Origin: Chitinophagales bacterium
GTDB taxonomy: Bacteria; Bacteroidota; Bacteroidia; Chitinophagales; Chitinophagaceae
Direction of reading: 5' to 3'
NCBI GenBank assembly: GCA_025355935.1
Contig: JANXYS010000073.1
Location: 1-33,670, forward strand
Length of the DNA stretch: 33,670 nucleotides
In this document: positions 24,711-32,902 of the stretch, in pieces
Layout of the letters: each line of letters opens with the position of its first letter
How positions within the stretch are numbered: the first letter of the stretch is position 1
Made by a program: the position numbers and the translations under genes
The notes under the pieces: generated by a model
What the model was told of the DNA's origin: nothing
What the model saw: the letters and a program-made list of their open reading frames with translations, nothing else
Databases searched by the model: none

Positions 24711-25670
24711 ATGAGTAACAGATCTATTTTAAGATATTTCCTGATCGTTTTGATGGGCTTAATTTTAGGCTCTGTCTTGTTATATAAGTCGATCCCGAAC
24801 CCTTCTACCACCGAAAATTCATCGCCCAAGGCATTTTCAGACGAACCACTTTTAAATAATCTTCCTGAATCAGCAAAAAAAACTCTTCTGATTTATGGAA
24901 GAGAACTCATTATAAATACTGCTGCATACCTTGGACCAAACGGATCCATTGCATCTATCAGTAATGGGATGAATTGCGGCAATTGCCACTTGGAAGCGGG
25001 TACGCGGAGCAACGCAAATGCGTATATAAAAGTTGCAGCCACTTATCCAAAATTTAAGCCTCGTAGTGGCAGGGTCGAGTCTGTAACATTCAGGGTAAAT
25101 GACTGCCTGCAGAGAAGCCTTAATGGCCAGATACTTGATACCCTTAGCATGGAGATGATGGCAATCGTGGCATATATTAAATGGACGGCTGGGATTAGCA
25201 GGCCCGATCACGGAGAGATCCATCCCGGAACTCCCGAATTGCCCGTATTGGCCCGTGCAGCTTCAGTGATTAACGGAAAAGATGTCTTTAGGACAAATTG
25301 CGTTGTTTGTCATGGTAACAATGGACAAGGCCAGTTACTACCGGGCGCTACCGGTTATAAGTATCCGCCGTTATGGGGCGACAAAAGTTACAACGTGAGT
25401 GCAGGAATGTACCGTCTCTCCAAGCTGGCAGGGTTTGTAAAGTACAATATGCCGTATACCGAGAAGCAGGGGGCACCCATGTTAACCGACGAGCAGGCAT
25501 GGGATGTCGCTGCTTTTGTAAATTCTCAGCCGAGAGGTAATAAACGTTTTGGATCAGACTGGCCAGAGATGGCAGCGAAACCCTACGACTATCCATTTGG
25601 ACCTTACGCTGATGCATATTCTGAAGAAAGGCATAAATATGGACCCTACGGGGATATAAAGAAAAAATAG
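24711..25670 (+). CDS. Dihaem cytochrome c, thiosulfate dehydrogenase (TsdA)-like
   Basis: This 319-residue protein has one N-terminal membrane segment (about 7-25) and two c-type haem sites, CGNCH (89-93) and CVVCH (197-201). Cys132, in FRVNDCLQRSLNG, matches the unusual axial Cys ligand of haem 1 in TsdA. Met247 in VKYNMPYT is the probable haem 2 ligand. The tail PFGPYADAYSEERHKYGPYG is typical of this family. TsdA oxidises two thiosulfate to tetrathionate, or the reverse, in the periplasm; here it would be membrane-tethered. The divergent DsrE-like neighbour supports a sulfur role. No sox genes are visible. A SoxA-like or general electron-transfer role remains possible. Confidence 0.8.
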   Translation: MSNRSILRYFLIVLMGLILGSVLLYKSIPNPSTTENSSPKAFSDEPLLNNLPESAKKTLLIYGRELIINTAAYLGPNGSIASISNGMNCGNCHLEAGTRSNANAYIKVAATYPKFKPRSGRVESVTFRVNDCLQRSLNGQILDTLSMEMMAIVAYIKWTAGISRPDHGEIHPGTPELPVLARAASVINGKDVFRTNCVVCHGNNGQGQLLPGATGYKYPPLWGDKSYNVSAGMYRLSKLAGFVKYNMPYTEKQGAPMLTDEQAWDVAAFVNSQPRGNKRFGSDWPEMAAKPYDYPFGPYADAYSEERHKYGPYGDIKKK

Positions 25671-25766
25671 AGCCTGTTGGCATAATCTTGCATGCGCTCT
25701 TGACAAGAAAAGAACACAGCTAAAATAATACTTTGCATTGACAGAATTTCACCAGAAGAAATTAAA

Positions 25767-26201
25767 TTGATTGGTTTATCTCTCGATACGAAGACTATAA
25801 ATGAAAACGGTCAGTCTGCCATTGATTGTGGCAGGCACTGGCAGAAGTTTGAAGTAGGAAAGTATGCAGATAGGATTTCTGGAAAACTAACCGATGAGAT
25901 ATTTGCCGTGTATTATAATTATGAAGGAGATTACTCCAAACCGTATTCCTACTTTATCGGTTGCCGGGTGGAGGAACTAACTGACATCCCGGAAGGCATG
26001 GCGTCACTCACTATCCCACAAGCACATTATGCTAAATTTATTGCCAGGGGAGAGATGCCCGGTTGTGTAGCTAACGAATGGGTGAACATTTGGGAATCGG
26101 ATTTACGCAGAGCGTACCAGGCAGACTTTGAAATCTATGATGAGCGGAGTACAGATTGGCAGAGCGCAGAGGTTGGGATTTATGTGGGGGTACTTAATTA
26201 A
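25767..26201 (+). CDS. GyrI-like effector-binding domain protein, start uncertain
   Basis: The conserved part gives 144 residues from a TTG at 25767. It contains a GyrI-like/AraC effector-binding domain: GQSAIDCGRHWQKF, YSYFIGCRVEEL, IPQAHYAKFIARG, and a C-terminal YDERSTDWQSAEVGIYVGV. The domain binds small hydrophobic molecules or, in GyrI/SbmC, DNA gyrase. No DNA-binding domain is attached, so it is a stand-alone binding protein. The family usually has about 10 more residues before this start, and the upstream in-frame codons from 25737 read I-D-R-I-S-P-E-E-I-K-L, which looks like that N-terminus, but no ATG or GTG precedes it before a stop at 25701. A rare ATT start at 25737 or a damaged start are the alternatives. 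Confidence 0.7.
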   Translation: MIGLSLDTKTINENGQSAIDCGRHWQKFEVGKYADRISGKLTDEIFAVYYNYEGDYSKPYSYFIGCRVEELTDIPEGMASLTIPQAHYAKFIARGEMPGCVANEWVNIWESDLRRAYQADFEIYDERSTDWQSAEVGIYVGVLN

Positions 26202-26235
26202 CTGCGTTTCTAACTTTTCTGCTTTATTTATTGAG

Positions 26236-26307
26236 TGGTCCCGCCAAGAATCGAACTTGGATCTAAAGTTTAGGAAACTTCTATTCTATCCATTGAACTA
26301 CGGGACC
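26236..26307 (-). tRNA. tRNA-Arg (anticodon CCT)
   Basis: The minus strand folds as a full cloverleaf of 72 bases. The acceptor is GGTCCCG pairing with CGGGACC and the discriminator is A. The D stem is GTTC/GAAT, and the anticodon stem GAAGT/ACTTT encloses the loop TTCCTAA, giving anticodon CCT for the AGG codon. The T stem is CCAAG/CTTGG with TTCGATT in the loop. CCA is not encoded. It is convergent with the GyrI-like gene. Confidence 0.95.
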
Positions 26308-26467
26308 AGAGAAATTAGAAACTAAAAGGCAAGCTTACCTCAAATCTGCAAAAACAAAAAATCCTTTGCTATTAATGCTTTTGGCTATCATTTTTTAATT
26401 TCCGGAGGGCAAAAATAATGTTTTCTATTTACCAAAAATCGAAAATATAAAAAGTCAAACCTTATCC

Positions 26468-26475
26468 TATCTTTG
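26468..26475 (+). promoter_or_regulatory. -7 box upstream of the TPR protein gene
   Basis: The plus strand reads TATCTTTG, a full TAnnTTTG match, 42 bases before the ATG at 26518. The leader that follows contains a tandem 19-base repeat (26477-26510). Confidence 0.5.
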
Positions 26476-26476
26476 C

Positions 26477-26510
26477 CTCCCGGTAAAATTTTTGTCTCCC
26501 GGTAAATTTT
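26477..26510 (+). repeat. Tandem 19-base repeat in a leader
   Basis: CTCCCGGTAAA(A)TTTT occurs at 26477 and again at 26496, with a period of 19 bases, in the untranslated leader of the TPR protein gene. It looks like a small tandem duplication. Confidence 0.6.
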
Positions 26511-26517
26511 CTTGAGT

Positions 26518-27174
26518 ATGAAATGGATGAACACGATCATTAAATACCGTCTGTGGCTGGGGCTTTTTTTGCTGGCTGTTGCCATCTTCGTTAATTATCA
26601 AACCAGTTTCTGGCCGTCTTTTATACTTTATTTACTGGCTGTGGTATTAATTGCCGGCCATTTTCTTTTCGGCCCAATGCGCCTAATCCAGGCACATATG
26701 GAGGAAGGTGATATGCCTGCCGCGAAAAAGGTGGTTGATGGCATTATGTTCCCGGCATTGCTGATCAAACCTATGCGTTCGGTTTATTATACCATTAAGG
26801 GTAACCTGGCCATGGTCGACCAGGATTATGATAACGCTGAAAAGCACATGAAGCAGAGTATTGCGCTGGGGGGTGGGCAATTAACTAAGGCTGCCGAAGG
26901 CCCAAACAAGCTCCAACTAGGCATGCTGCAGATGCAAAAAGGCAACATCAAGGAAGCAGAAAGTTATATCCGCCAGGCAATCCGCGCTGGTTTACCGGAT
27001 AAGGAAAATAATGCGGCTGCTTATCTGCAGCTGTGTTCTATCATGATGAACAAAAGAGAATTCAGGGCGGCGAAAGAATATTTTAAGAAGGCCAAGAGCT
27101 TCAAGGCTACCACGCCCCAGATCGTTGATCAAATCAAGCAGATTGAAAAGTATATCACGCGTATGCCGGGATAG
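26518..27174 (+). CDS. Membrane-anchored TPR-repeat protein
   Basis: From the ATG at 26518 this is a 218-residue protein with two N-terminal membrane helices (about 8-25 and 33-52), followed by a soluble helical domain. Repeats of tetratricopeptide type are visible: YYTIKGNLAMVDQDYDNAEKHMKQSIALG, KLQLGMLQMQKGNIKEAESYIRQAIRAG, and AAYLQLCSIMMNKREFRAAKEYFKKAKSF. TPR domains hold protein partners; with the membrane helices it is likely a scaffold on the cytoplasmic side of the inner membrane. The function is unknown. A TTG at 26512 would add two residues; the ATG is preferred. Confidence 0.8.
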   Translation: MKWMNTIIKYRLWLGLFLLAVAIFVNYQTSFWPSFILYLLAVVLIAGHFLFGPMRLIQAHMEEGDMPAAKKVVDGIMFPALLIKPMRSVYYTIKGNLAMVDQDYDNAEKHMKQSIALGGGQLTKAAEGPNKLQLGMLQMQKGNIKEAESYIRQAIRAGLPDKENNAAAYLQLCSIMMNKREFRAAKEYFKKAKSFKATTPQIVDQIKQIEKYITRMPG

Positions 27175-27282
27175 GGGAACCACAGAGTTCAATGAGTTTA
27201 GAAAAGGAGTTTTTAGAGTCATTTTAATTAGAACATAGCTCTTTTCCTCCGTATCCCCTCTTTCACCTGTGTGGTAAAAAAT

Positions 27283-27741
27283 TTAAAATAGTTTCTCCAC
27301 GGCTGCAAACCTATAATCAAAGATTTCCTTCAGTTGTTTCTTCACAAAAAGGGTATTCGCAATATCTCCAAAAAACCAAAAAGGCATTTTGTAGTGAACA
27401 ATGTCCGTCATTTCAACCCCTCCTTCCGTTTCTTTAAAATGGTGCTGATGGTGCCATAAACTGTAGGGCCCAAAGCGCTGTTCATCCACGAAATATTGCT
27501 GATCCTGCACATGCGTTATTTCCGTCATCCAGTATAACGGGATTCCCAAAACCGGTTTCACTGTATACTCAATGATTTGACCGGAATACATTTTCTCCCC
27601 ATGATATTTCGAAACGATTTCAAAACCCATTTTTGCCGGCGTGATTTTTTGGAGATTTGCAGGACTGCTGAAAAAATCCCATGCCCGTTCGAGACTAATT
27701 GGCAGGAACTGGACCGTTTTTAAAGAATAAACCTTACTCAT
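27283..27741 (-). CDS. SRPBCC (START-like) ligand-binding protein
   Basis: From the ATG at 27741 this is a 152-residue protein. It begins MSKVYSLKTVQFLPISLERAWDFFSSPANLQKITP, the classic opening of SRPBCC proteins with the F.S.P.NL..ITP helix, and ends with FGDIANTLFVKKQLKEIFDYRFAAVEKLF as the long C-terminal helix. The fold has a deep hydrophobic pocket for small molecules or lipids. Bacterial members of this subgroup are often annotated as cell-division inhibitor-like, without firm evidence. Convergent with the TPR protein gene, with a 108-base gap between them. An in-frame ATG at 27762 is possible but adds seven unconserved residues. Confidence 0.82.
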   Translation of the reverse strand: MSKVYSLKTVQFLPISLERAWDFFSSPANLQKITPAKMGFEIVSKYHGEKMYSGQIIEYTVKPVLGIPLYWMTEITHVQDQQYFVDEQRFGPYSLWHHQHHFKETEGGVEMTDIVHYKMPFWFFGDIANTLFVKKQLKEIFDYRFAAVEKLF

Positions 27742-27861
27742 ATTGCCCTGTTTAACAAGCAATCGATCCTATTGTTCGGTTTCGGGCTGAAGTGTCGCCT
27801 CCCGAATTTATACCAGCTGAAGTTTCTAGCATAAAACTGGCACAAAATGAAATCAAAGATT

Positions 27862-27902
27862 TTTGTCGTTTTCTTAAAAGACACTTTTTAAAAAACGACA
27901 AA
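27862..27902. repeat. Long AT-rich imperfect hairpin
   Basis: TTTGTCGTTTT at 27862-27872 pairs perfectly with AAAACGACAAA at 27892-27902. The inner bases extend the stem (TTAAAAG with CTTTTTAA), leaving about 17 of 19 pairs and a 3-base loop. It lies in the 291-base gap between the SRPBCC gene and the helicase-nuclease gene. It could be a bidirectional terminator-like hairpin, a regulator site or a small repeat element. Confidence 0.55.
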
Positions 27903-28020
27903 GAGCATTTTTATCTTCCGTTATTCTAATTCGGCAATCAGGTTTCAGATTTTGATCGGCAGAAAAGATGCAATGGCCAGAGTCCGCGACTTGCCATAAT
28001 ATATCGGTGCTGCGATATCA

Positions 28021-28028
28021 TATCTTTA
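28021..28028 (+). promoter_or_regulatory. -7-like box next to the helicase start
   Basis: The plus strand reads TATCTTTA, one mismatch from TAnnTTTG, and ends four bases before the ATG at 28033. It resembles the tight promoter-to-ATG spacing at 13612 and 13489. Confidence 0.4.
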
Positions 28029-28032
28029 CAAT

Positions 28033-31000
28033 ATGTTAGCATACAAGGAAAAACTGCTGGAAAAATTTCTCGAGGAATATGAAAAACTCAATGAACAGCA
28101 ACGTATTGCGGTTGATACTATCGAGGGGCCGGTGATGGTGATAGCAGGGCCGGGAACGGGCAAAACTCAAATCCTGGCTGCACGCATCGGAAAGATTTTA
28201 CTTGAGCCTGATACTAATCCGGATAATATCCTTTGCCTCACCTACACGGATGCGGGTGCAATCGCCATGCGTCGTCGCCTGCAACAATTGATTGGCGCGG
28301 CCTCCTATAAGGTTAATATCTACACCTTCCACGCATTTTGCAACGATGTTATACAGGACAACCTCTCCTTTTTTGAGAAAAATTCACTTGATGCCATCTC
28401 AGAACTTGAGAATATTCAGCTGTTTAAAACCCTGATCGACAATTTTAAAAAGGATCACCCGCTCAAACGTTATCGCGGCGATGTTTATTACGAAATTAAC
28501 AACCTGCAAAATCTTTTTAGCGCAATGAAACGTGAGGGATGGACAGCAGCCTTTATCGAACAAAAAATTGACGAATTCATCAAAGATCTTCCACTTCGGG
28601 ATGAGTATACTTACAAAAAGAAATACAGAAATTTTAATGCCGGCGATCTGAAACAGGATAAGATTAATGACGAAACAGAAAAAGCAGAGAAGCTTCGTGC
28701 TGCGGTTTTAGAGTTCGACAAGTACCAGGCGCTAATGCGCCAAAAAAACCGCTATGATTTTGATGATATGATCAATTGGGTAATCAGGGTATTTGAGGAA
28801 AATCCAAATATCCTCGCTGATTACCAGGAGCGATTCCAGTACATTCTTGTTGATGAATACCAGGATACAAGCGGCACCCAAAACCGTCTGGTAGAGCTTC
28901 TTATCAGCTACTGGGACCAGCCGAATGTCTTTGTGGTAGGAGATGATGACCAGAGTATCTACCGGTTCCAGGGGGCAAACATAGAGAATATGCTGGGCTT
29001 TGCTGATAGCTACACGAATGAACTAAAAACAATTGTGCTTACGAACAATTACCGCAGCACGCAGCCCATACTGGATCTTGCAAGAAGACTAATTGGTAAC
29101 AATGCAGAGCGACTTATTCATAAGCGCGATGGGCTTAGTAAAGATTTATTGTCATCCCGGGAGGGGATAAAAGACTTGCTGCACAACCCGGTAATTACGG
29201 AATATAATTCCATACGGGATGAAATGGCACATATTACCATCTCGGTTGACGCGCTGTTGCTTAACGGAACAGCGCCCGGTAATATTGCAGTCATCTATAA
29301 GGAAAACCGGTATGGAGAGGAATTGGCAAACTACTTTCGTCTTAAAAATCTACCGGTATACAGTAAAAGAAGTCTAAATATCCTCGAGCACCCATTTATT
29401 AAAAAAATAATAGTGCTGCTTCGCTACCTTAACGCCGAGCACGATATCCCTTACGGTGGCGATGAAATGCTTTTTGAAATACTTCATTACGACTTCTATG
29501 AAGTGCCGCCCATGGAGATTGCAAAACTAACAGTGGAGGTAAATAGCAGGAAGTACAACGATGAGCAAACCTCGCTGCGCAGAATGTTGTACGACAGAAG
29601 CATCAGGCCGCCGAGGGATTTGTTTGACAAAGGCCTGCATGAAAAATTAAAACTGGTAAGTCGGATTATCGAACAACTGATTGCCGATGTCTCTAATGTA
29701 ACGCTGCAGCAATTGTTTGAAAATATCATCCGTCAAGCCGGGATACTTGAGTATGTAATGAAGCATCACGATAAAATCGTGCTAATGCAACTTCTTACAG
29801 TGCTTTTCGACTTTATAAAGGAAGAAACCAGTCGCAACCCCTACCTCGACCTTACAGGCCTTACCGCTATTATCGACCTTATGGAGAAAGAAGAATTAAA
29901 ACTTTCTTTTAACCAGGTAGCAGGAAGTGATAGGGGCGTAAACCTTTTAACAGCCCACGGCAGCAAGGGGCTCGAGTTTGAACATGTATTCTTTGCAGGC
30001 GTAAATGCTTCTTCGTGGGAAAAGAAAAGGAAACCGGCCAGCGGGTACAAACTGCCAGATACTATGTTTTCATCACTTCCAAAAGCTAACGATGAAGAAG
30101 AATTACGTCGATTATTTTATGTGGCCATTACAAGGGCGGAAAAGCATTTGCACATCTCCTATGCAAAATATAAGAATGACGGAAAGGAAATAGAACCCTC
30201 TATGTTCCTCGCGGAAATACAGCACGAACAGCCATTGCCGGTCGTTCGGATTTCCCTTACCGAAGATGAGAAGCTGGAATTTCAAAACCTGCAGTTCCTG
30301 GCGCAGGCACCAGAAATTGAGCGTAGTGAAGAGGACTTTATTACGCCCTTGCTTGAAAAATTTGTGATGAATGTTACCGCGCTAAGTGCTTATCTAAATT
30401 GCCCACTCGGATTTTACTATAAAAATCTTATTCGTATTCCCTCGGGGAAAAATGAAGCCACGGAATTTGGAAGTGCGATACATCATGCTGTAGAAAAATT
30501 ATTTAGAAAAATGCAGGATGGCGGCAATGAAAAGTTTCCTTCTAAAGATGAAATGGTGGAAGACTTTAAATGGTACATGAACCGGCACCGCGAGAATTTT
30601 ACCAGGGAAGCCTTTGCACGAAGAATAGAATATGGAGATGAAGTTTTGCGCAACTACTATGATAAATACATCAGCAGCTGGAACAAAGTTGTGGCAGTTG
30701 AAAGAAATATACGCGGCATAGTTGTGAACGGCGTACCCCTAAAAGGTAAGCTCGACAAACTTGAATTTAACGGCAAAGAAATTAACGTTGTTGACTACAA
30801 AAGTGGGAATATTGATAACGCGCTTCCGAAGATGAAACCTCCGCACGAGAAGGATCCTAATGGCGGAGACTACTGGAGACAGGCTGTATTTTACAAATTG
30901 CTAATTGATAATTACCAGCAAAAAGATTGGCAGGTAATAAGTACCGAATTTGATTTCGTGGAGCCCGACAAGAAAAAAGAATACCGCAAAGAGAAAATCG

Positions 31001-31185
31001 TTATTACACCGCAGGATACAGAAACTGTAAAACAGCAACTAACCGAGGTGTGGGCAAAAATTCAGCAACGCGATTTTTATACAGGGTGCGGAAAGGAAGA
31101 TTGTCATTGGTGCAATTTTGTAAAGGACAACAGACTTGCTGTCGCCCTTCATGATATTGAAGAAGAGGCAGATGCAGAAGCTTAA
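28033..31185 (+). CDS. UvrD-like helicase fused to PD-(D/E)XK nuclease with four Cys
   Basis: This 1050-residue protein has an N-terminal SF1A helicase: the Q motif region LNEQQRIAV (19-27), Walker A AGPGTGKT (38-45), VDEYQDT (Asp274, Glu275), GDDDQSIYRFQGA, LTNNYRST, LLTAHGSKGLEFEHVF, and YVAITRAEKHLHIS. The C-terminal part from about 785 is a RecB-type nuclease: FGSAIHHAVEKLF (His817-His818), KGKLDKLE (Asp908), and VVDYKSGN (Asp921, Lys923). Cys790, Cys1019, Cys1024 and Cys1027 match the C-(n)-C-x4-C-x2-C layout of 4Fe-4S nucleases such as AddB, AdnB and Cas4. It probably processes DNA ends for recombination repair. No AddB partner lies in the window. It stands alone, with a -7-like box touching its start. 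Confidence 0.93.
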   Translation: MLAYKEKLLEKFLEEYEKLNEQQRIAVDTIEGPVMVIAGPGTGKTQILAARIGKILLEPDTNPDNILCLTYTDAGAIAMRRRLQQLIGAASYKVNIYTFHAFCNDVIQDNLSFFEKNSLDAISELENIQLFKTLIDNFKKDHPLKRYRGDVYYEINNLQNLFSAMKREGWTAAFIEQKIDEFIKDLPLRDEYTYKKKYRNFNAGDLKQDKINDETEKAEKLRAAVLEFDKYQALMRQKNRYDFDDMINWVIRVFEENPNILADYQERFQYILVDEYQDTSGTQNRLVELLISYWDQPNVFVVGDDDQSIYRFQGANIENMLGFADSYTNELKTIVLTNNYRSTQPILDLARRLIGNNAERLIHKRDGLSKDLLSSREGIKDLLHNPVITEYNSIRDEMAHITISVDALLLNGTAPGNIAVIYKENRYGEELANYFRLKNLPVYSKRSLNILEHPFIKKIIVLLRYLNAEHDIPYGGDEMLFEILHYDFYEVPPMEIAKLTVEVNSRKYNDEQTSLRRMLYDRSIRPPRDLFDKGLHEKLKLVSRIIEQLIADVSNVTLQQLFENIIRQAGILEYVMKHHDKIVLMQLLTVLFDFIKEETSRNPYLDLTGLTAIIDLMEKEELKLSFNQVAGSDRGVNLLTAHGSKGLEFEHVFFAGVNASSWEKKRKPASGYKLPDTMFSSLPKANDEEELRRLFYVAITRAEKHLHISYAKYKNDGKEIEPSMFLAEIQHEQPLPVVRISLTEDEKLEFQNLQFLAQAPEIERSEEDFITPLLEKFVMNVTALSAYLNCPLGFYYKNLIRIPSGKNEATEFGSAIHHAVEKLFRKMQDGGNEKFPSKDEMVEDFKWYMNRHRENFTREAFARRIEYGDEVLRNYYDKYISSWNKVVAVERNIRGIVVNGVPLKGKLDKLEFNGKEINVVDYKSGNIDNALPKMKPPHEKDPNGGDYWRQAVFYKLLIDNYQQKDWQVISTEFDFVEPDKKKEYRKEKIVITPQDTETVKQQLTEVWAKIQQRDFYTGCGKEDCHWCNFVKDNRLAVALHDIEEEADAEA

Positions 31186-31274
31186 GCAGCGTGAAATGTT
31201 TGCGAAACTTTCAATAGACAATACATTCAGTTAATTTCTTCCAATACCTTCACAAAAAAAATTTTAACCGGCTC

Positions 31275-32699
31275 ATGAATCAAAAGTTTCTTTTTTTCGC
31301 AGGCTTAATGCTTACCTATATAATGACAATTATAGGAGGTGGTTGTGCCCAGGTAGGTATGCCTACAGGTGGGCCAAGGGATACATTGGCGCCGGTTCTT
31401 TCACGGTCCACCCCGGTAGCGCGTGATCTGAATTTTAAAGGAAACAAAATTGTTCTCACTTTCGATGAATATGTTGAAATCCAAGATGTTCAGAATAATG
31501 TGCTGGTGTCGCCAGTGCAAAAAAACAATCCCGATATCCGATCGTTATTACGCACGGTAACGGTAAAATTGAAAGATAGTCTGCGCCCGAACACCACCTA
31601 TAGCATAAACTTTGGTAATTCTATTAAAGACGTGAATGAAGGAAACGTTTTCAAAAACTATACTTATATTTTTTCCACCGGTAACCAAATCGACTCACTT
31701 ACCCTTTCGGGCCGGGTCTTCATGGCCGAGACTGGCCTGGTCGATACAACTTTAAATGTGCTGCTTTATAAAGATGCAAACGACAGCTCGGTATTAAAAA
31801 CAAGGCCCGACTACATGGCGCGCATAAACGCCGACGGAAGTTTCAAGTTCGATTATCTTCCTGCAGCTGCTTTTAATATTTATGCACTTAAAGATGGTGA
31901 TGGCGGCAAATTTTACAATTCAAAATCAGAGACTTTCGCTTTTAGAACCGATAATAAAAAAGTAAACACTACAGACACTGCGACCGATCTTACTCTCTAT
32001 GCGTATGTGCAGGAAAAGCCGCGCACACAGGCAGCTACATTATCCAAATCGCCAGCTCTGCCCGCTGCCAAAAACACCAAGAATGATAAACGCTTGCGCT
32101 ACCAGGCAAGCCTTGGCCAGCCCCCCTTACAGGATTTATACACTCCTCTCCAATTAACTTTTACCAACTCTATAAAAACTTTCGACACGCAAAAGATTTA
32201 CCTTTCTGACACAAATTACGTTCGCCTAGGTGGCGTTAAAACAACATTTGACAGTACACGCAGGATCGTTAGCTTCCAGCCTTCAAGCTGGCAGCCCGAA
32301 TCAAAATATGTATTGCTTATCGACAAAACGAGCATTGAAGATTCGACAGGCGCAACACTTACAAAGAATGATACGCTTCGTTTTGCAACTAAGAGAGTAG
32401 AGGATTACGGGAAATTATTACTTAGGTTTACCGGTCTCGATATAAAGCTTCATCCTGTACTGCTAATAATGCAAAATGACGTTATTAAATCATCATATCC
32501 ACTTACCGCGAATGAATGGAGCAATGGTACGTTTTCGCCAGGGGAGTATGTACTTCGGATTCTGTATGACACGAATAACAACGGTGTTTGGGATCCCGGT
32601 AATTATTCTAAAAATTTACAGCCGGAAAAAGTGGTAGGCATTCCTCAAAAATTGTCCTTGCGTGCAAACTGGGATAATGAACGGGATATAAAGCTATAA
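31275..32699 (+). CDS. Ig-like domain lipoprotein
   Basis: This 474-residue protein has a hydrophobic signal (MNQKFLFFAGLMLTYIMTIIGGG) followed by Cys24, a likely lipobox with acylation at Cys24. Next is AQVGMPTGGPRDTLAPVLSRSTP, a start seen in many Bacteroidota Ig-like (Big_5/SbsA-type) lipoproteins. The domain at about 35-135 has KIVLTFDEYVEIQDVQNNVLVSP and NTTYSINFGNSIKDVNEGN. A carboxypeptidase-regulatory-like stretch follows, with NADGSFKFDYLPAAAFNIYALKD. A second Ig-like part (TPLQLTFTNSIKTFDTQKIYLS...) ends near LRILYDTNNNGVWDPGNY. It is expected on the outer membrane or in the periplasm. Function unknown. It starts 90 bases after the helicase gene, so co-transcription is possible. Confidence 0.82.
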   Translation: MNQKFLFFAGLMLTYIMTIIGGGCAQVGMPTGGPRDTLAPVLSRSTPVARDLNFKGNKIVLTFDEYVEIQDVQNNVLVSPVQKNNPDIRSLLRTVTVKLKDSLRPNTTYSINFGNSIKDVNEGNVFKNYTYIFSTGNQIDSLTLSGRVFMAETGLVDTTLNVLLYKDANDSSVLKTRPDYMARINADGSFKFDYLPAAAFNIYALKDGDGGKFYNSKSETFAFRTDNKKVNTTDTATDLTLYAYVQEKPRTQAATLSKSPALPAAKNTKNDKRLRYQASLGQPPLQDLYTPLQLTFTNSIKTFDTQKIYLSDTNYVRLGGVKTTFDSTRRIVSFQPSSWQPESKYVLLIDKTSIEDSTGATLTKNDTLRFATKRVEDYGKLLLRFTGLDIKLHPVLLIMQNDVIKSSYPLTANEWSNGTFSPGEYVLRILYDTNNNGVWDPGNYSKNLQPEKVVGIPQKLSLRANWDNERDIKL

Positions 32700-32741
32700 T
32701 GGAGCTGCTATTAATTTAAGGCAGGTCTGAGGGCACGTTCG

Positions 32742-32764
32742 AGGTCTCAACTAAGTTGAGACCT
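32742..32764. repeat. Palindrome A upstream of the RAYT
   Basis: AGGTCTCAACT pairs with AGTTGAGACCT (11 bp) around one base. The right arm continues into palindrome B three bases later. The right half TGAGACCT recurs as TGAGACCT downstream of the transposase at 33636-33643, but without its left arm there. Confidence 0.85.
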
Positions 32765-32767
32765 ACG

Positions 32768-32793
32768 GGTGTCAACTTTTAAAGGTTGACACC
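32768..32793. repeat. Palindrome B upstream of the RAYT
   Basis: GGTGTCAAC and GTTGACACC form a near-perfect 26-base palindrome around TTTTAAAG (one G-U). A second copy in the same arrangement lies after the transposase gene (33647-33670, cut by the window end). Confidence 0.88.
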
Positions 32794-32841
32794 TAATAAC
32801 ACCCCGAAAAATAGTCTAAATACAGCATTGAAAATTGTCGC

Positions 32842-32902
32842 TTCGAAGATCCTGGCAGTGAAATGATTTTCACTCGTAGATTTCACAGAATCATTCTTCG
32901 AA
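32842..32902. repeat. Compound hairpin between palindromes and RAYT
   Basis: TTCGAAGA (32842-32849) pairs with TCTTCGAA (32895-32902). Inside lies AGTGAAA (32857-32863) pairing with TTTCACT (32868-32874) around TGAT. A nearby ATTTCAC (32880-32886) could compete for GTGAAAT, so two alternative folds are possible. It lies about 80 bases before the transposase ATG. Confidence 0.55.

Noticed and set aside
26236..26307. tRNA-Arg as an integration site for a mobile element
   Set aside because: No integrase gene and no duplicated tRNA 3' end were seen on either side.
26128..26325. Plus-strand open frame of 65 codons
   Set aside because: It runs through the end of the GyrI-like gene and antisense through the tRNA-Arg gene; it is not a real protein.
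26477..26510. 19-base tandem repeat as a riboswitch or CRISPR-like unit
   Set aside because: Only two copies with no spacer structure; a small tandem duplication explains it.
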